DNA of 64,000 bases, from NCBI GenBank assembly GCA_018287875.1, contig JAGVVL010000025.1, positions 1,240,001-1,304,000 of the forward strand, given 5' to 3'. Origin of the DNA: Nigrospora sphaerica. Lineage: Eukaryota > Ascomycota > Sordariomycetes > Amphisphaeriales > Apiosporaceae. Positions 32,859-45,493 of the stretch are shown here, piece after piece. Position 1 is the stretch's first letter; every line of letters begins with the position of its first letter. A program made the position numbers and the translations under genes. The notes under the pieces are model-generated. The model saw nothing but the letters and a program-made list of their open reading frames with translations, was not told the DNA's origin and searched no databases.

Positions 32859-33936
32859 CCAGTCATCCACTAATCCACTGCGCGGGTCCCGCCCCTTCCC
32901 CGCAGCGAGACACACCCCGAACCGTTTTGCAGCTGTGGGCAACCGTTCTCCACGATTCCTCCCGCGTTACACGGCAAGCGAGCCGTCCAGCTAACGTGCC
33001 GTTGTGGCGGCCAGTGGTGAAGCAGGCGGGATGATGAACGGGCCTCCCGCCCAAGAAGAACCCTAACCGCCGCTGTGCTATAAGACACGGGACGGCCGTT
33101 TCTCGAGTGCGCTTGAGTGGGAGTAAGTATCCGTTGTGAACGGGTCGTTAAGCACCGGCTAATTGACCCAGGGTAATACGGTTGCCGACAAGATCCTTGA
33201 AACCAGTCGGCCGGCCGCCCAACTGCCGTACTCTTGATGCTGCCGCGGTTAAGCCGGGGCTGCAGGGCGATTTCCGCAAATAAATGGGCACGGAATATAC
33301 ACGACGCGCTGCGGCTCCGTTCTGCGGGCGGCGGGGGGGTTCGAGTGGATCTGCGGGATACTTCCCCCGTCCCGGCTCTTTCTCCGTCCATCGGCAATGC
33401 ATGGAAGTCTTGGGAATGGGTCGCCCAAGCCTGCGGGCCTGCGCAATCCTCCCCCTTCAACCCCGAGACTTGCCAGCCATCAGCAGTGCATTGCATGAGA
33501 TGTAGATAGAGACCCCGGCAAGAACGTGAGCGCCACATCTGCTATCTGTATGCCCGATGCAATAGTCGGCCCCCGCAGGCGACCAAGATCCCTCCAACTA
33601 GATACCTGGCTGCCAGGCGCGCCGGGCTCGTCTTCTGTCATTTTCTGCGCCATCATGCAATCTGATATGACAGAGCTTTTTGCTTTTCATCGGCTGGAAG
33701 ACTTTGCCACACAAATGTCACTGTGAGAAGCAAGTACTTGCTGGGCGTCCTTCCCCCCCCCAGGCCCATCACCTCGTTGACAAGCGAGGAAAACGAAGGA
33801 ACAACATGGCCGGCACAAGTTTGCGAGGGCTTGTGCTACATAAATGTCACGGGGGTGACGACCTTTGTTCCAGGAGCCTCTCGACTTCGAAATCGGGCGG
33901 CATCGAGTTTGGCTATCTGGATAGGCCGTCGGCACC

Positions 33937-35399
33937 ATGCAAGTGCCATCCATCGAGATCATCGCGTCGTGGCCCACGCCCGACTACGACAACCCCGAGA
34001 CACACGGCCCGGCCGGCCACGCCATCGTCATCACCCTGAGCTCGCTCGCTATCCTGATCCTGGCGATCCGTCTCTACACGCGGAAGAAGATCACCAAGGG
34101 TTTCGGACTCGACGACATTCTGATTGTCATTGCTCTGGTACGTCGGTCGTCCCCTATCTTACCAAGGGCCCCAAGCGTTGACAGCCATCCACCATTAGTT
34201 CCCGGCCCTTGGTTTCGCCATCTCCGCGAGCGTAGCCCAGTTCAATTATGGCTGGGGCACCCGGGTATGGGATGTGCCGCCCGCGCTGTTCGTGTCGGGC
34301 TTGAAATTGAGGTTCGTCTAGCCTCCCTGGCCCGAGACCGGTCCATGTGGAAATCCGGGGTCACTAACGGGTTCGACATCAACAGCTTTGTGACGTACAT
34401 TTTGTTCACTACTGCGTCATGCTTTACCAAGCTCTCCATCCTGGCCACATTCTACAGGCTCCTGGGACCAAGTCGCCGCCGGATGAAACTCTTCGTGCGC
34501 GTACTCGCCGGCATTATCGCATTCCAAAGCACCCTGTTCTGCATCGCCCTCTTTCTCCAGTGTCGGTAGGAACCCCCTATTGTCATGGCACCTCGTCATG
34601 GCACCATGTCTTTATTTCCCCCGCGCTGACCTCACGTCCCAGGCCACTCTCAGCCTACTGGAACATCTTCACATCGCCGCGGCAGTGCATCGACGAAGCC
34701 GCACACCTCCTGGCCGCCGGGTCTATCAACACGGTGACCGACTTCCTCGTTGTGTTTCTGCCCATTACTACGGTGATGGGTCTACAGCTGCCCCGGAAGC
34801 AGCGTGCCATAGTCATCGTGCTCTTCAGCTTCGGCTTTCTGGCGTGTGTGGCCGGCATCATCCGCACCTACATCACCTGGGTCATGACAGTGGATTACGA
34901 CATGACATGGCATGCCTGGTCTGTGGTTGTCAGCAGCGCCACCGAGCTCTACATCGGCATCATTTGCGCTTCGGTCCCGGCCACCAAGCCCTTCTTCGTG
35001 ACCTACCTGCCAAGCAGGCTCGGCTCCTCGCGGCGTCACCGCACCAAGTCCTCGCACATCGCCGGCACCTCGGACTCGGCGTCCTCGGCGTCCACGGCGG
35101 CACGCCAACGGGTGAGCAAGTCGGGCCCCATCATCTCGTGCGAGGAAGAACAGGCCCTACGGTCGCCGACGACACCCTCCGTCCTCTCGCCCCTTGCCAT
35201 ATCCATGGGCCCCTTGGTTGCCCGCCCGCCGCCCAGCGTTTGCTCCTCATCGCCCAGCAGCCGGCGGAGCAGCGGCCATCACTCGTGGCGCAATACGTGG
35301 CCGCTGCCTCGCGAGGACCCGCCCGTCGAGCAGCGCGACGACGAGTTCCGCGGCATACCAAGCCTGGAGGAGGGCCGTGCCGTCCGGGCCCACGTCTAA
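33937..35399 (+). CDS. SAT4/Pth11-type rhodopsin-fold integral membrane protein
   Basis: Four exons (33937-34137, 34199-34311, 34386-34565, 34643-35399) encode 416 residues with phases 0, 2 and 2. About seven hydrophobic segments are visible, among them AIVITLSSLAILILAIRLY, FPALGFAISASVAQF, FVTYILFTTASCFTKLSIL, VLAGIIAFQSTLFCIALFL, VTDFLVVFLPITTVMGL, IVIVLFSFGFLACVAGII and WSVVVSSATELYIGIICASV. The signatures FGLDDILI, TKLSILATFYRLL, the CIDEAA segment and the NTVTDFLVVFLPI loop are typical of the fungal rhodopsin/SAT4 domain. The cytosolic tail is long and Ser/Pro-rich. Members include Pth11-like proteins thought to act in surface or nutrient sensing; no CFEM domain is present here. The ligand and signalling partner are unknown. 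Confidence 0.88.
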
Positions 35400-36237
35400 C
35401 TATTGCACCAGCAAAAGAAAGCAAGGCAGGACCTGGTTCATCCGACGGCCTTGTTTCGTCCGCCATGCAAGCGTGGGTTTGGTGAAGATGGTAGATGAAA
35501 AAAGAAGAAACGAGTAAACAACATGATGGCCTATTAATTCTGCCTAGACGCAGTGGCCCCAGATTGGCCACGATTGGTGTTGGTGGATTTTTGTGTTTCT
35601 TTTTCCGGGTTTCGCTGCACGGCTGGTATTTCTCGCAACGGGTGACGACGTCAAGGCAATTATGATCAAGTATTAATAGACTTCAATGAGATACGAGCGC
35701 TCTACATATGACCACAGACTGCATGCGGGTCGATCAGGTCGACGAATCCCTTGGTGTCGTTTTGCCTGGTAACATTCGAATATGGGCGGGGCCTTACTTG
35801 TTCACGGCACTACCACACAACCACCCCTAATCAGGATCCCAGAACACAGCCGAGTATTCCCGTCTCTGCAATTGTTTTAAGAAACCTAGGTAGGGGATGA
35901 GGAAGGAGGGCGGACACAAAAACAGACCCGACGCCCTCTGCCCAGCTTCGAGGCGCACGTCGGCACACGCTACCCTGGGCTGGCCTATCCAATTGTTATA
36001 GCTATACGCCCGACCCCGTGAGGGAACCGGTCAGGATGCATAGGCGAAATTCGACCCCCGGCACGCCAGCCAGAATTCCTTGACGACCTGGTTCGTCGCT
36101 CGGGAGCCACGGAGGCTGGAAAGGAAGAAGGAAACGATCAGCCGAGTCCATTGCGGTGGTGGAGAGCCCCAAAGCGTGGGAAGGGGTAAAAGAGAGAGTG
36201 AAATGGTACGGAAAGGGGGGAACGGGAAGGAGTCATC
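35400..36237. other. Convergent intergenic region
   Basis: 3' flanks of the plus-strand membrane protein and the minus-strand karyopherin. No gene or repeat is recognised. Confidence 0.6.
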
Positions 36238-39200
36238 CTACCTGGTAATCTTCTTGAGGAACAGTGCCTTGTCAGCAGGGGACACCTTGTCGCTGGGGAA
36301 GGTGTTGTCGCTCAGGGCGGACTCCAGCCAGCGGCGGGAATGCACGTGCTGGACCACCAGCTTCTTCAGCGGATCGCTGAGCTTGTCGAGGTCGCTACGC
36401 GCCGCTTTGCCGCCAATGTTGTGCATGAGGGACTGGGCCACGATGGGACCGAGATGGCCCATGGCGTTGTCTATGGTGGCTTGCGTGGCTTCTTCGTCCG
36501 CCTTGAGTGTCATGAAATTCGTCTGTCCCAACGTCAGCCTCGCTTCCCAATCCCGTTACTGCGGGATGAAGCTTACCCAGAAGTCGGCGGCCGCAGCCTT
36601 GGGCAGCGGCTCGCTGCCGTTGAGCATCTTGATGGAGAACATGAAGACGAACTCCAGGGAGCTGGTGGGCTGTAGTTGCATGAATACATCCGGCCGCTTG
36701 GTCATGGCCTTTTGAAGAAACTCGATGCTGTACTGGGCAAGCTCGGGGTCATTCTCAGGCTCTGGGACCATGTCAGTGAGGGTCCGTCTCTTTGCACGTC
36801 AGAATCAGTCAGACCCACCTTGTAGCTGGCCGAGGATGTCGATAATCCACGGAAGGAGTCGTCCGAGGACCTGGGGCATCTCGCCTTTGCTGGCTCCATT
36901 TTGAATCGAGCTGACGAAAGCGCACGCCGTACTCACCGCCGCAGCCACCCGGTTGTACCAAGCGCTGGTGAGAAAGTCGATTACCATCTGCGGCGGGAAG
37001 ACAAAAGGGCCCGGCTCCGACTCGGAAAATCCAGCTCGAATAATGCTGCAAATGACGCCCTGCGTAGCTGGTCAGCTGGCTGAAGAACATTGCGGCTGCT
37101 TGGTGACGCTCACCAGTGCCTCGCTGCTCTCTGAAAACGTGTCCTTCATGCGAATGAGCATGGCGATGATCTCCCTTTGCGCCAGCTCCAGATTCGGGGG
37201 CGTTGCCGTGACCGTGGTGTTCTCGTCGGCATCAATGTCCACAGGCGATTCCGAGGGGGATTGCAAGCCCTTAGCCGTACCAAGCAGACACCGGAGGGCT
37301 CTGATAGCCACCTGCGTAGCGACTTCCGATGATGGCAAGGGGTCCGCTGGAAGTTGCGCCGCGTCAAATGCGCGTGCGACCCGGGCGTCGTCAGGGGCTA
37401 GCATGCCATCAAAGGCTTTCAACTCAAGGCATCTCTCCACATCGGTGCCTATCAACACCAAAAGACGACGGAAGGCGTCGAAGCGGCGTGTCTCCTCGTT
37501 AACGGCTTGGATAATGGAGGCAATCGCACCAACCACCCTTTCCTCCGCCAAGGAATCAAGCACGTTCTCCCTCAGAGATTCGTACTGGTTGAGAAAGGCC
37601 TCTACTTCCGAGGTCAACAGAGACCGGCAAGAAGAACATAGCCTGAATATTGACTTGGAGGAGGAGCTTGCCAGCGGCGGGTCACTCACGGCGCTGAACA
37701 GGAGATTCAGCGCCGCCGGCAAGAACTCGGCATGACGCGCAAAATAATCCGAATAGCGCTCGATGAGAGACAGGCAGGTTTGTCTCGCCCGGACCGGGAC
37801 GACCGACTGGCCCTGCCGAAGAAGATCGAACAGCTGGGACCCAAAGATCTTGGACAGGATGCCGTCGCAGTCGGTACTATCTGACACGCAGTCGGATAAC
37901 GAGCCCAGGCAATAGGCGGCAGCCTCCAGCTCGGCCCAGGCAGTGCTCGAAAGGGCTTGCAACGTCAGATCAACGAAGAGGGATATAAGGGGTCGCCCTG
38001 CAATCGTGTACATGGATTGCAGCAAGTCTGATACGTCCTTGCGGGCGTCGCTGAAGCCGACACGTTCTGTCGAATCCCAGGCATTGTATTCACTGGGGGG
38101 AGGATATTGAATCTTTCTCCAGCAGTGAGACACGACTTGCATCAGGTAGGACATAGGGGGCACATCCCAAACCACGGGCTCGTCGGGCTCGGAGAAAATG
38201 CTGTCCGTCATGGTCTCAACGAGGGCGGCCCAGAAGTCGAGCGCAGGGACGAATATCTTGTCCTCGGCGACGGGGTACCCCTTGGCCGACAGCAGGCCGA
38301 CCAAGCCGGACAGAAACTGCTGCGCTCTCGCATCGGACCTGTCCATCAGTTCTGTGATCTGAGAATCGCCAAAAGCCACCATGAACAGCCCGAACTGGAC
38401 CGAGTCAAAGTCAAAGTCGCCTTGCAACAAAGCCTGGTATCTGCGTTGGGACCAGTCACTGTCAAAGAGCGCGTACAGCAGCTCGTAGTCACTCTTGGTG
38501 AAGAAATTCTGCCAGTTGTTCAGTATGTCGGTGAGCAGCTCTATGGTGACCTCGTAGAGTTCTTCCACGGCCAGACATTCAATCGTGGGCCGCAAAAGCG
38601 GGCGGAGACTGGCTGTCACTTGCTCGTTAGGCACGCGCTGGCCGTAAGTCATCCAGGCCTGCAGACAGCTAATGGAGGCAGTCTGTGGTTGCGTTCCCAA
38701 GCTGCCGCCCAAAAGATGACCCAGGACGATTCCCATGTCCTGCGAGTTCCGCGCGAGTCGCTCATGGAGGCTGATGTACTTGGTCGTCTTGGGGTCCGTC
38801 TTTTCGGCTTCCTCGGCCAGGGACGTGGCGAACCAGGCCAAAGCGATGGCCTTATGGGACGGCAGATCCCGAATCATCTGGTCGGCAGGGGGAGCAACAT
38901 CCTGGGCGCTGTCCAACGCATCACCGCGGTTGAGGTCCAGGCAGTACAGAAGATGCCGAATACACAGGGGCCAGAGGTGGGAGAAATGAATGAAGTGGGT
39001 AACAAGGGCGGAGCAGAGCTTCCTGAGCACGATGGGGCCAGCGCCGTTCTCCAACGAGGCGAGGAGCCAGCCGATCAGCTTCTGCAGAACAGCTGCTTGG
39101 GCGACTTCATCCTCGAGAGTCTCGGTGTTGAGCTTGACGATAAAGGTCAAGGCGCCGAAGAACTTGACGTTGTCCGACGGGAGAGCCAGCAGGCCCTCGG

Positions 39201-39429
39201 CCACCTGCCACCCCTCGGGAGACTTCTGCAGCCTCTGCAGAACATCCTGAATCCGCGAGACCGTGGCAGGCGGGTTGGGCTCATAAAGCTTATTGATCAG
39301 CTGTTGTCATCAGTCAGTGTTAAGCTCGTCGGCGCGTAAGCGCACTCTTCGGGCGAGATACGCCTCGAAGTTGCAAACACTCACAGCCTCGACTTCTGGC
39401 AGCGTAGTCGGTAGAGGTAAGGGATCCAT
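36238..39429 (-). CDS. Importin-13/Kap122-like karyopherin
   Basis: Five exons (39385-39429, 37114-39300, 36819-37059, 36577-36761, 36238-36522) encode 980 residues. The 45-nt first exon encodes MDPLPLPTTLPEVEA and joins to LINKLYEPNPPATVSRIQDVLQRLQ, the start of an importin-beta N-terminal domain, followed by EGWQVAEGLLALPSDNVKFFGALTF. The rest is a string of helical HEAT-type repeats with an exportin/importin-like middle (VLRKLCSALVTHFIHF). The overall sequence fits the fungal relatives of importin-13, transportin-3 and yeast Kap122/Pdr6, which carry proteins such as TFIIA, splicing factors or histone-fold pairs through nuclear pores in a Ran-dependent way. The cargo here is not predictable. 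The last exon ends ALFLKKITR then TAG. That stop overlaps a GTAGGA that could be a donor, so an alternative C terminus is possible. Confidence 0.86.
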
Positions 39430-40950
39430 GACGACAAGATACCTCGTCCATTATCATGGGGGAGGAGGGCCCGAAATGAAGTCGCAAGCCGACTTGGCGG
39501 CGCGGGAGGCGCTGGCCTGGCGATCCGTACTGTCCACTGTAAGTTAGGGTGTCGCGTTGGCGGCGAGTGCGGTCAGTCCTTTCCGTGGCGTCCAAGATAG
39601 GAATAGAGGTGCAGAGCCTTCAACGGCTGCCGAAGTCCCGACGCGAATGGGCCGCGGGGCGGAAGGTATTCAGTATGGCCCGGAAGGGTTGGGCCAGTCT
39701 GAGTGGAAACGGGCTTCCGTCGAGTTGGGTAGCTAAGATGAGAGGCCTGCGTGATTTGTATGTAGGGCTAGCATTCACGGGTACATACATGTACGTGTAT
39801 GAGGTAGTTAGTTGATGGTGAACGAATACACTGAGCACGATATGGGCAGCCCGCCAAGGCGGGGGTACCTCCAGAAGGTTCACTGCAAAAAATACTCGCT
39901 GCTCTTTTTACCAAGGGGGATACCTCATCCACTTACCCAGAAGGGCTGGCCGGAGCGAATTGGCTTTACGCAGCACCTAATAGGTAAGGTAAGGTACCTG
40001 GGAAGGTACGATGTAACAGACGTAGCCCGATTTGATAGGGTCCTTGCTTAAATTAGTGGGTACAAGCACCTGCAAGCGCACCTAACCATCATGGGCGTTC
40101 GTCGCGGTATTTCACACCCTCACTCCTGTTGGCGACTACGACCCAAACGGGATTCCTAAACGACCCCCTAAGGATGTAGGTGTAACTCGTTGTTGAATAG
40201 GAGATCCGGGCACCCTTGAATACACGTGGTCCTCCCTCTAGTGCTTCAGAAAAGGGTATTCGTTTCATCGGAACCTAGGTACCTGAGCCAAGAACCCAAA
40301 GAGGAGGAATGAAAAGCTCGGTGTATAAGTATCCATGCCTGCACCCGTAGCCCCTCCATCGCCAACGCGGGCACCTCCGGCAAGCTGCCCCTCATTTCAT
40401 CGATAACAAGCAAGCAACACTGGAAGCTTCAACGGCCCTCCCTCCCTCCAGAGACCTAACTTTTGGAGCCAAGCCTTGCAACTGCTTCGGCCACATTGCC
40501 GCTCCTAGGGGCTACAGTAACTGGGAAGTTTTTGGCCATGCCCTGGATACCTTCCATGGACCCTGGATACCTTCCGTGGACCCTAGATGTTCCAAGATCC
40601 ATTGGGCCGTCCCGATCAAGAGGGAGGGCCGCTTTGGAGCTCGCCGGGCTGGTGGCGTATGTGTAAGTAGGATGTTGTAGGGATTGTGTACTTGGCCATG
40701 CGGTGTAGGCTCGCGGCTTTTGCAAAGTACCTTTTGCAACCATAGCAGAGGCTACCTAAGCTCGAGTACTTTAGGTAGCCTGTCACTTGTCCTAATCGGC
40801 CTCTCCAAGTACATCCATCCATCCAGCAATCGGACCTTCCCTCCTGGGCGAAAGCTCCCGAGGTCAGATGAATCGATGTACCTCCGCCGAGGCCAGCCAT
40901 AGCAGCAGTCCTTCCCTACCCAATCCCCGTTTCTTGCCAGTCGTCGGGTG
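39430..40950. other. Divergent intergenic region, 1.5 kb
   Basis: Shared upstream region of the karyopherin (minus) and aminopeptidase P (plus). It holds several TAGGTACCTA-like motifs (for example around 39980-40005 and 40760-40785) and a 20-bp direct repeat at 40541-40580. No gene is recognised. Confidence 0.6.
40541..40580. repeat. 20-bp direct repeat, two copies
   Basis: Two adjacent units of CCCTGGATACCTTCCRTGGA differ at one position, followed by a third partial unit (CCCTAGAT). They lie 370 bp upstream of the aminopeptidase start. Confidence 0.8.
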
Positions 40951-43173
40951 ATGCAACGACTTCTCCGACCTCTCTCGCTCCTCTCTAGAAGCGCCTCGCG
41001 ACTTGCAACCGCGCCTCTACCCCCGCGACCTTCCCTTCCCTGCTCTTCCGCGCCCGTCCGCCCTCTGGCCGTCCCGCATCTCCAACTGCCCGCCCGCCGA
41101 TTGTATGCGACCTCTGCCCTCGACATGGAGAGAGTCGACACTTCGAAACGGCTCGCCGAGCTCCGCAAGCTCATGAAGGAGAACGGCGTCCACGTGTACA
41201 GTAAGAAGAAGGCAGCCAACGAAGCCCTGCCCTCGGCAGCTAACTGATGGCGTCAAGTCGCCCCATCCGAGGACAGCCATTCGTCCGAGTACATTGCCCC
41301 CTGCGACGGCCGCCGCGAGTTCATCTCGGGCTTCACCGGCTCTGCTGGCTGTGCCGTCGTCACCCTCGACAAGGCCGCCCTGGCCACCGATGGGCGCTAC
41401 TTCAACCAGGCCTCCAAGCAGCTGGATGATAACTGGGTCCTCCTGAAGCAGGGTGTACAGGATGTGCCGACTTGGCAGGAGTGGTGTGCTGAGCAGGCGG
41501 CCGGCGGCAAGGTCGTCGCCGTCGACCCTACGCTGCTGACGGCCGGCACCGCCAAGAAGTTGGCCGAAACCATCAAGAAGGAGGGTGGCAAGGACTTGGT
41601 CCCTCTTGATTCGAACCTGATCGACGGCGTGTGGGCCGGCGAGAGACCGCCGCGGCCCAGCGAGGCCGTCACCCTGCAGGAGAACAAATACTCGGGCAAG
41701 GATGTCAAGGCCAAGTTGAGTGACCTGCGCAAGGAACTTGAGAAGAAGAAGTCGCACGGCTTTGTTGTGTCGATGCTGGACGAGGTCGCGTGGCTGTTTA
41801 ACCTCCGCGGCAACGATATCCCCTACAACCCGGTCTTCTTCTCTTATGCCGTCGTAACCGCCGATCAGGCCACGCTGTACATCGACTCGGCCAAATTGAG
41901 CGACGAGTGCAAGACGTATCTCTCCGACAATGGCGTTGGTCTTCGTCCGTACGATGCCCTTTTCAACGAGGTCGCCGCGCTCGGCCAAAAAGCCAAAGCT
42001 CTCAACACCGAGCAGGGTGCGGAGTCCAGGAAGTTCCTGATCTCCAACAAGGCCTCGTGGGCCCTCAAGCGCGCCTTGGGCGGCGATGAAATGGTGGAGG
42101 AGATGAGAAGCCCCATTGGCGATGCCAAGGCTGTCAAGAATGACAACGAGTTGGAGGGCATGCGCGCTTGCCACGTCCGAGACGGAGCTGCGCTCATCGA
42201 GTACTTTGCTTGGCTGGAGCAACAGCTGATCGAGAAGAAGGCAACGCTGGACGAGGTCGATGCGGCGGACAAGTTGGAATCCCTTCGCGCCAAGCAGGAC
42301 CTCTATGTCGGCCTGTCGTTCCCTACTATCTCCTCGACGGGTGCCAATGCCGCCGTCATCCACTACAAGCCCGAGAAGGGGGCGTGCTCGACCATTGACC
42401 CCAATGCCATCTATCTCTGCGACTCGGGTGCGCAGTACCGCGATGGCACGACTGACACGACCCGAACCCTACACTTTGGCAAGCCAACCGCCGCCGAGGT
42501 GGAAGCCTATACGTTGGTGCTTAAGGGCAACATTGCTCTGGACCAGGCCATTTTCCCCAAAGGCACCACCGGATTCGCGTTGGACAGTTTGGCCCGCCAG
42601 CATCTTTGGGTAAGTTGACTGCTGGGTGAACAGGGTGCCTCAGACTAACAGGGTGACAGCAACAAGGACTTGACTATCGGCACGGAACTGGCCACGGCGT
42701 CGGCTCCTTCCTGAATGTGCACGAAGGCCCCATCGGCATTGGCACCAGGGTGCAATTTTCCGAGGTGGCTCTCGCCGCCGGAAACGTCATCTCCAACGAG
42801 CCTGGTTTCTACGAGGATGGTTCTTTCGGTATCCGGATCGAAAACATTGTTGTGGTTAAGGAGGTCAAAACTAAGCATACCTTTGGCGACAAGCCGTGGC
42901 TCGGGTTCGAGGTGAGTGCCGATTACGTTAATGCCGTAACTTGGTCCAACGCCACGCCATCCCCGGTTTCTCTTGTTCTCGAGCTAATTCCCTTGACAGC
43001 ATGTCACGATGGTCCCTTATTGTCGCAAACTCATTGATGAAGCGCTGTTGACCGACGGTGAGAAGAAGTGGCTGAACGAGTACAACCAGGACATCTGGAC
43101 CAAGACGCATGGCTATTTCGAGGGTGACGAGGTCACCCTGTCGTGGCTCAAGAGGGAGACCCAGCCTTGGTAA
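40951..43173 (+). CDS. ampp: Xaa-Pro aminopeptidase P
   Basis: Four exons (40951-41200, 41258-42609, 42660-42911, 43000-43173) encode 675 residues. The enzyme removes the N-terminal residue from peptides whose second residue is proline. The N-terminal creatinase-like domains include [19 protein letters not shown] and [11 protein letters not shown]. The C-terminal pita-bread domain has the dinuclear metal ligands: Asp in [11 protein letters not shown], Asp in the following GTTDTTRT, His in [10 protein letters not shown], Glu in [11 protein letters not shown] and Glu in IRIENIVVV. Residues 1-52 are rich in Arg, Ser, Leu and Pro and nearly free of acids, like a mitochondrial presequence. A second in-frame ATG ([13 protein letters not shown]) would give the usual cytosolic form. 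All introns are short with standard borders. Confidence 0.93.
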
Positions 43174-44001
43174 GGCCATGTTGGGTGATAGGGGTTGAAG
43201 GGTATGACGAATTAAGAGTTGTAGATAATGTGTCCTTGGCTGCCTGCCTGCCTATGCAGCAGCTGTGTAAACACCAACACATACTCTACTATGATGGATC
43301 GATTTCGATACAAAATTAAGCCAACCGTTGGAGTAAGAATCGGTCAGAATGGATTATATGCCGCTGAATGCCATGGCAGTGGACCGGAACCGCAAGGCAG
43401 AATTCTCCCGACGGCACGTAACCGTTTACACGTGCAGCAACGAGCCGTAGGGCAGGTAGGCACACACAGGACGGCGTCAATGAGCAACATGGGCAGTTCA
43501 AGTTAAAGCATTTATTTCGAGGCCCGACTGCTGCCCATTGGAGACAGACGGACTTCAAGAATTCTATATAACAACCGCCCTGGCGAGGCGGGGTGGGGGA
43601 TATCCAAGGTACTGCGTACGAGGGCGCGTGATAGCGCGGCCCAAGCAAGGTTGTAGAAAATAAGGGGGTAGATAGAAGCGCAACGTTCTATACAAGAGAA
43701 GCGAAGAGGGGAACCACAACGCCGGCCAGCAGGGAGGAGGGAAGTCCGGTATGCTGGTAGGAATCGGCCCGAAAAAAAGAGTTCGTGACATCGTATCATG
43801 TGTGCGCCCCGTACAGAAATAGACGAATTCAGGAATTCCAACACGAAAGCCAGAGTATTTTGGACCGATCCCCAGCGTGCGTCGCGCCCTCCTGGCTTCG
43901 AACCCTTTATTTTCTGTCTCCGTGAACCGCCGACACCGCGCCTACTTTCCCTAACAGTGGCTGTCTGTATATAAGAATCCAAAAAGGGGCAGTGTCGCAG
44001 C
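43174..44001. other. Convergent intergenic region
   Basis: 3' flanks of aminopeptidase P and the DUF1996 gene. No gene is recognised. Confidence 0.6.
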
Positions 44002-45493
44002 TTAGTTGCTGTTGGAGCGGCGAGCGTGGCGGCCCATGTGACGGTGGGCGTGGGCCTCGCGCTTGGCGACAGGGGTGGCCGCGGCATCGGCGTAGACGGT
44101 CTTGGAGGTCCAGACGGTCTCGACGACGACCTCAACCTCGGGGCCGTCCTGAACCGGGCTGGCGGGGGCGACGGGAGCAGGAGCGGGGGTGGTGGCGGGC
44201 TCCTTGGCGATGAAAGCGGCCTTGATGTCAGGAGTCTCGACCTTGGAGGCCTTCGACTCCTCCTTGGGCTCCTCCTTAGGCTCCCCCTCGGACTCGTCAG
44301 CCATGTGGTTGACGCGGCCGGTAGTGAAGTCACCCTTGCCCCAGCCAAGGACGGGGTTGTTGCCCGGGAGCTTGTTGTTCACAGCCAAGAGCGTCTTGGT
44401 CTCGAGGACGGGGGGGTCAATCTTGCAGTCCATGTTGGTGTTCAGGCCACCGGGAATGTTGGGGCACTTGTCCATGCCAATATCGCCGGCATTGCAGGTG
44501 TCGATGATGGTCTGGAGGGTCTCCTTGTCCCAGCCGGCGATGAAGTCACCGTGGGAGCTGTAGCCGGTAGCATCACCGTTGGAGAGGACGAAGGGCTGGG
44601 TCTTGCCATCTTCCTCCCAGAGGTGGGAGAAAGCGGGGGTGTTCCAGTAAACCTCGAAGAAGATGTGAGGGATGTGAATGTAGCCCTCGGGGCAGACGTG
44701 CTTCCAGTTCACCATCTTAGGCCAGGCCATGTTGTTCTTGTAGTCATCGAGGCCGGCCTTGGGGTTGTAGCAGGAGGGGAAGTGAATATCCTGGCGAAGG
44801 GGCGAGGCGAAGCCGTCGCACTTGACGGTGGGGAAACCAGCGCCGGCCTGCTTGTTGGTGGGGTCCGCCATGCCGGCCATCTTGCCGTTGGAGTTCGCGG
44901 GGTAGGCGGGAACATCGTAGCTGTTACGCGGGCACGACCACTGGATGGGCTGGATGGGCTTATCGTTGTCGAACAGGTTCAGCTCACCCGAAAGGGGTGC
45001 CTCTCTGTTGTCGGTGTCGCCGCTGAGCATCTTCAGGCCGGGAGGGAAGGCCTGGACCGGTTGGTCGCTAGGCTCGAAGCTACATCGTGTCAGCGGACCT
45101 TGCGCCCTACGCCTTCGCATCGACCAGAGGACAGTTTGCTTACAAGTAGTAGACGTTCATGTAGTAGAAGGGGACCTTGGTGAGGGTACCGTTCTTCGGG
45201 TCTTGGAAGTACAGCCAGGGAACCCAGTAGTTGCTGAAGTCGTTGGCGATCTTGGCAGTGGTGCACTTGGAGTTGAGGAGCTGGTCGCCCTGAACGGTCT
45301 TGCCAAAGTTGCTTCCTCCCATGATACCGTGGTAGTGAGAGGCGACGCCGCCGGGGTTGACGATGGGGTCGACACGGCCCTCAGTCAGGAAGCTATCGCC
45401 GTCGAAGCGGAGGACGGCGAAGGTGCGCTCGTCCTTGCCGGCCGAGGCAACGGCGGCCAGCGAGGCCGCCGCCAAGGTAGTGCTGTATCTCAT
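44002..45493 (-). CDS. Secreted DUF1996 protein
   Basis: Two exons (45144-45493, 44002-45079) encode 475 residues. A signal peptide (MRYSTTLAAASLAAVASA) is followed directly by the DUF1996 domain. Landmarks are FAVLRFDGDSFLTEGRVDPI, the conserved GGVASHYHGIMGGSNF, the WVPWLYF segment, WSCPRNSYDVPAYP, CDGFASPLRQDIHFPSC and the later SNGDATGYSSHGDFIAGWD. Conserved His and Cys residues in these blocks suggest an enzyme or metal site, but the family function is not established. After about residue 370 there is a linker with EPKEEPKEESK, then an Ala/Pro-rich stretch, and a basic His/Arg-rich end (KREAHAHRHMGRHARRS) with a dibasic KR. There is no GPI-type hydrophobic end. The protein should be extracellular or wall-associated. 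Confidence 0.9.

Larger units (their letters stand above)
31332..33936. other. Intergenic, 2.6 kb
   Basis: No supported gene. The left end is presumably the tyrosinase 3' UTR. Contains a CAA/CAG-rich simple repeat (about 32712-32757) and a 21-bp direct repeat (about 32817-32858). Confidence 0.6.

Noticed and set aside
38107..39339. 410-codon plus-strand open frame
   Set aside because: Antisense shadow of the karyopherin gene.
44026..45183. 385-codon plus-strand open frame
   Set aside because: Antisense to the DUF1996 gene, whose motifs, signal peptide and splice join are clear on the minus strand.
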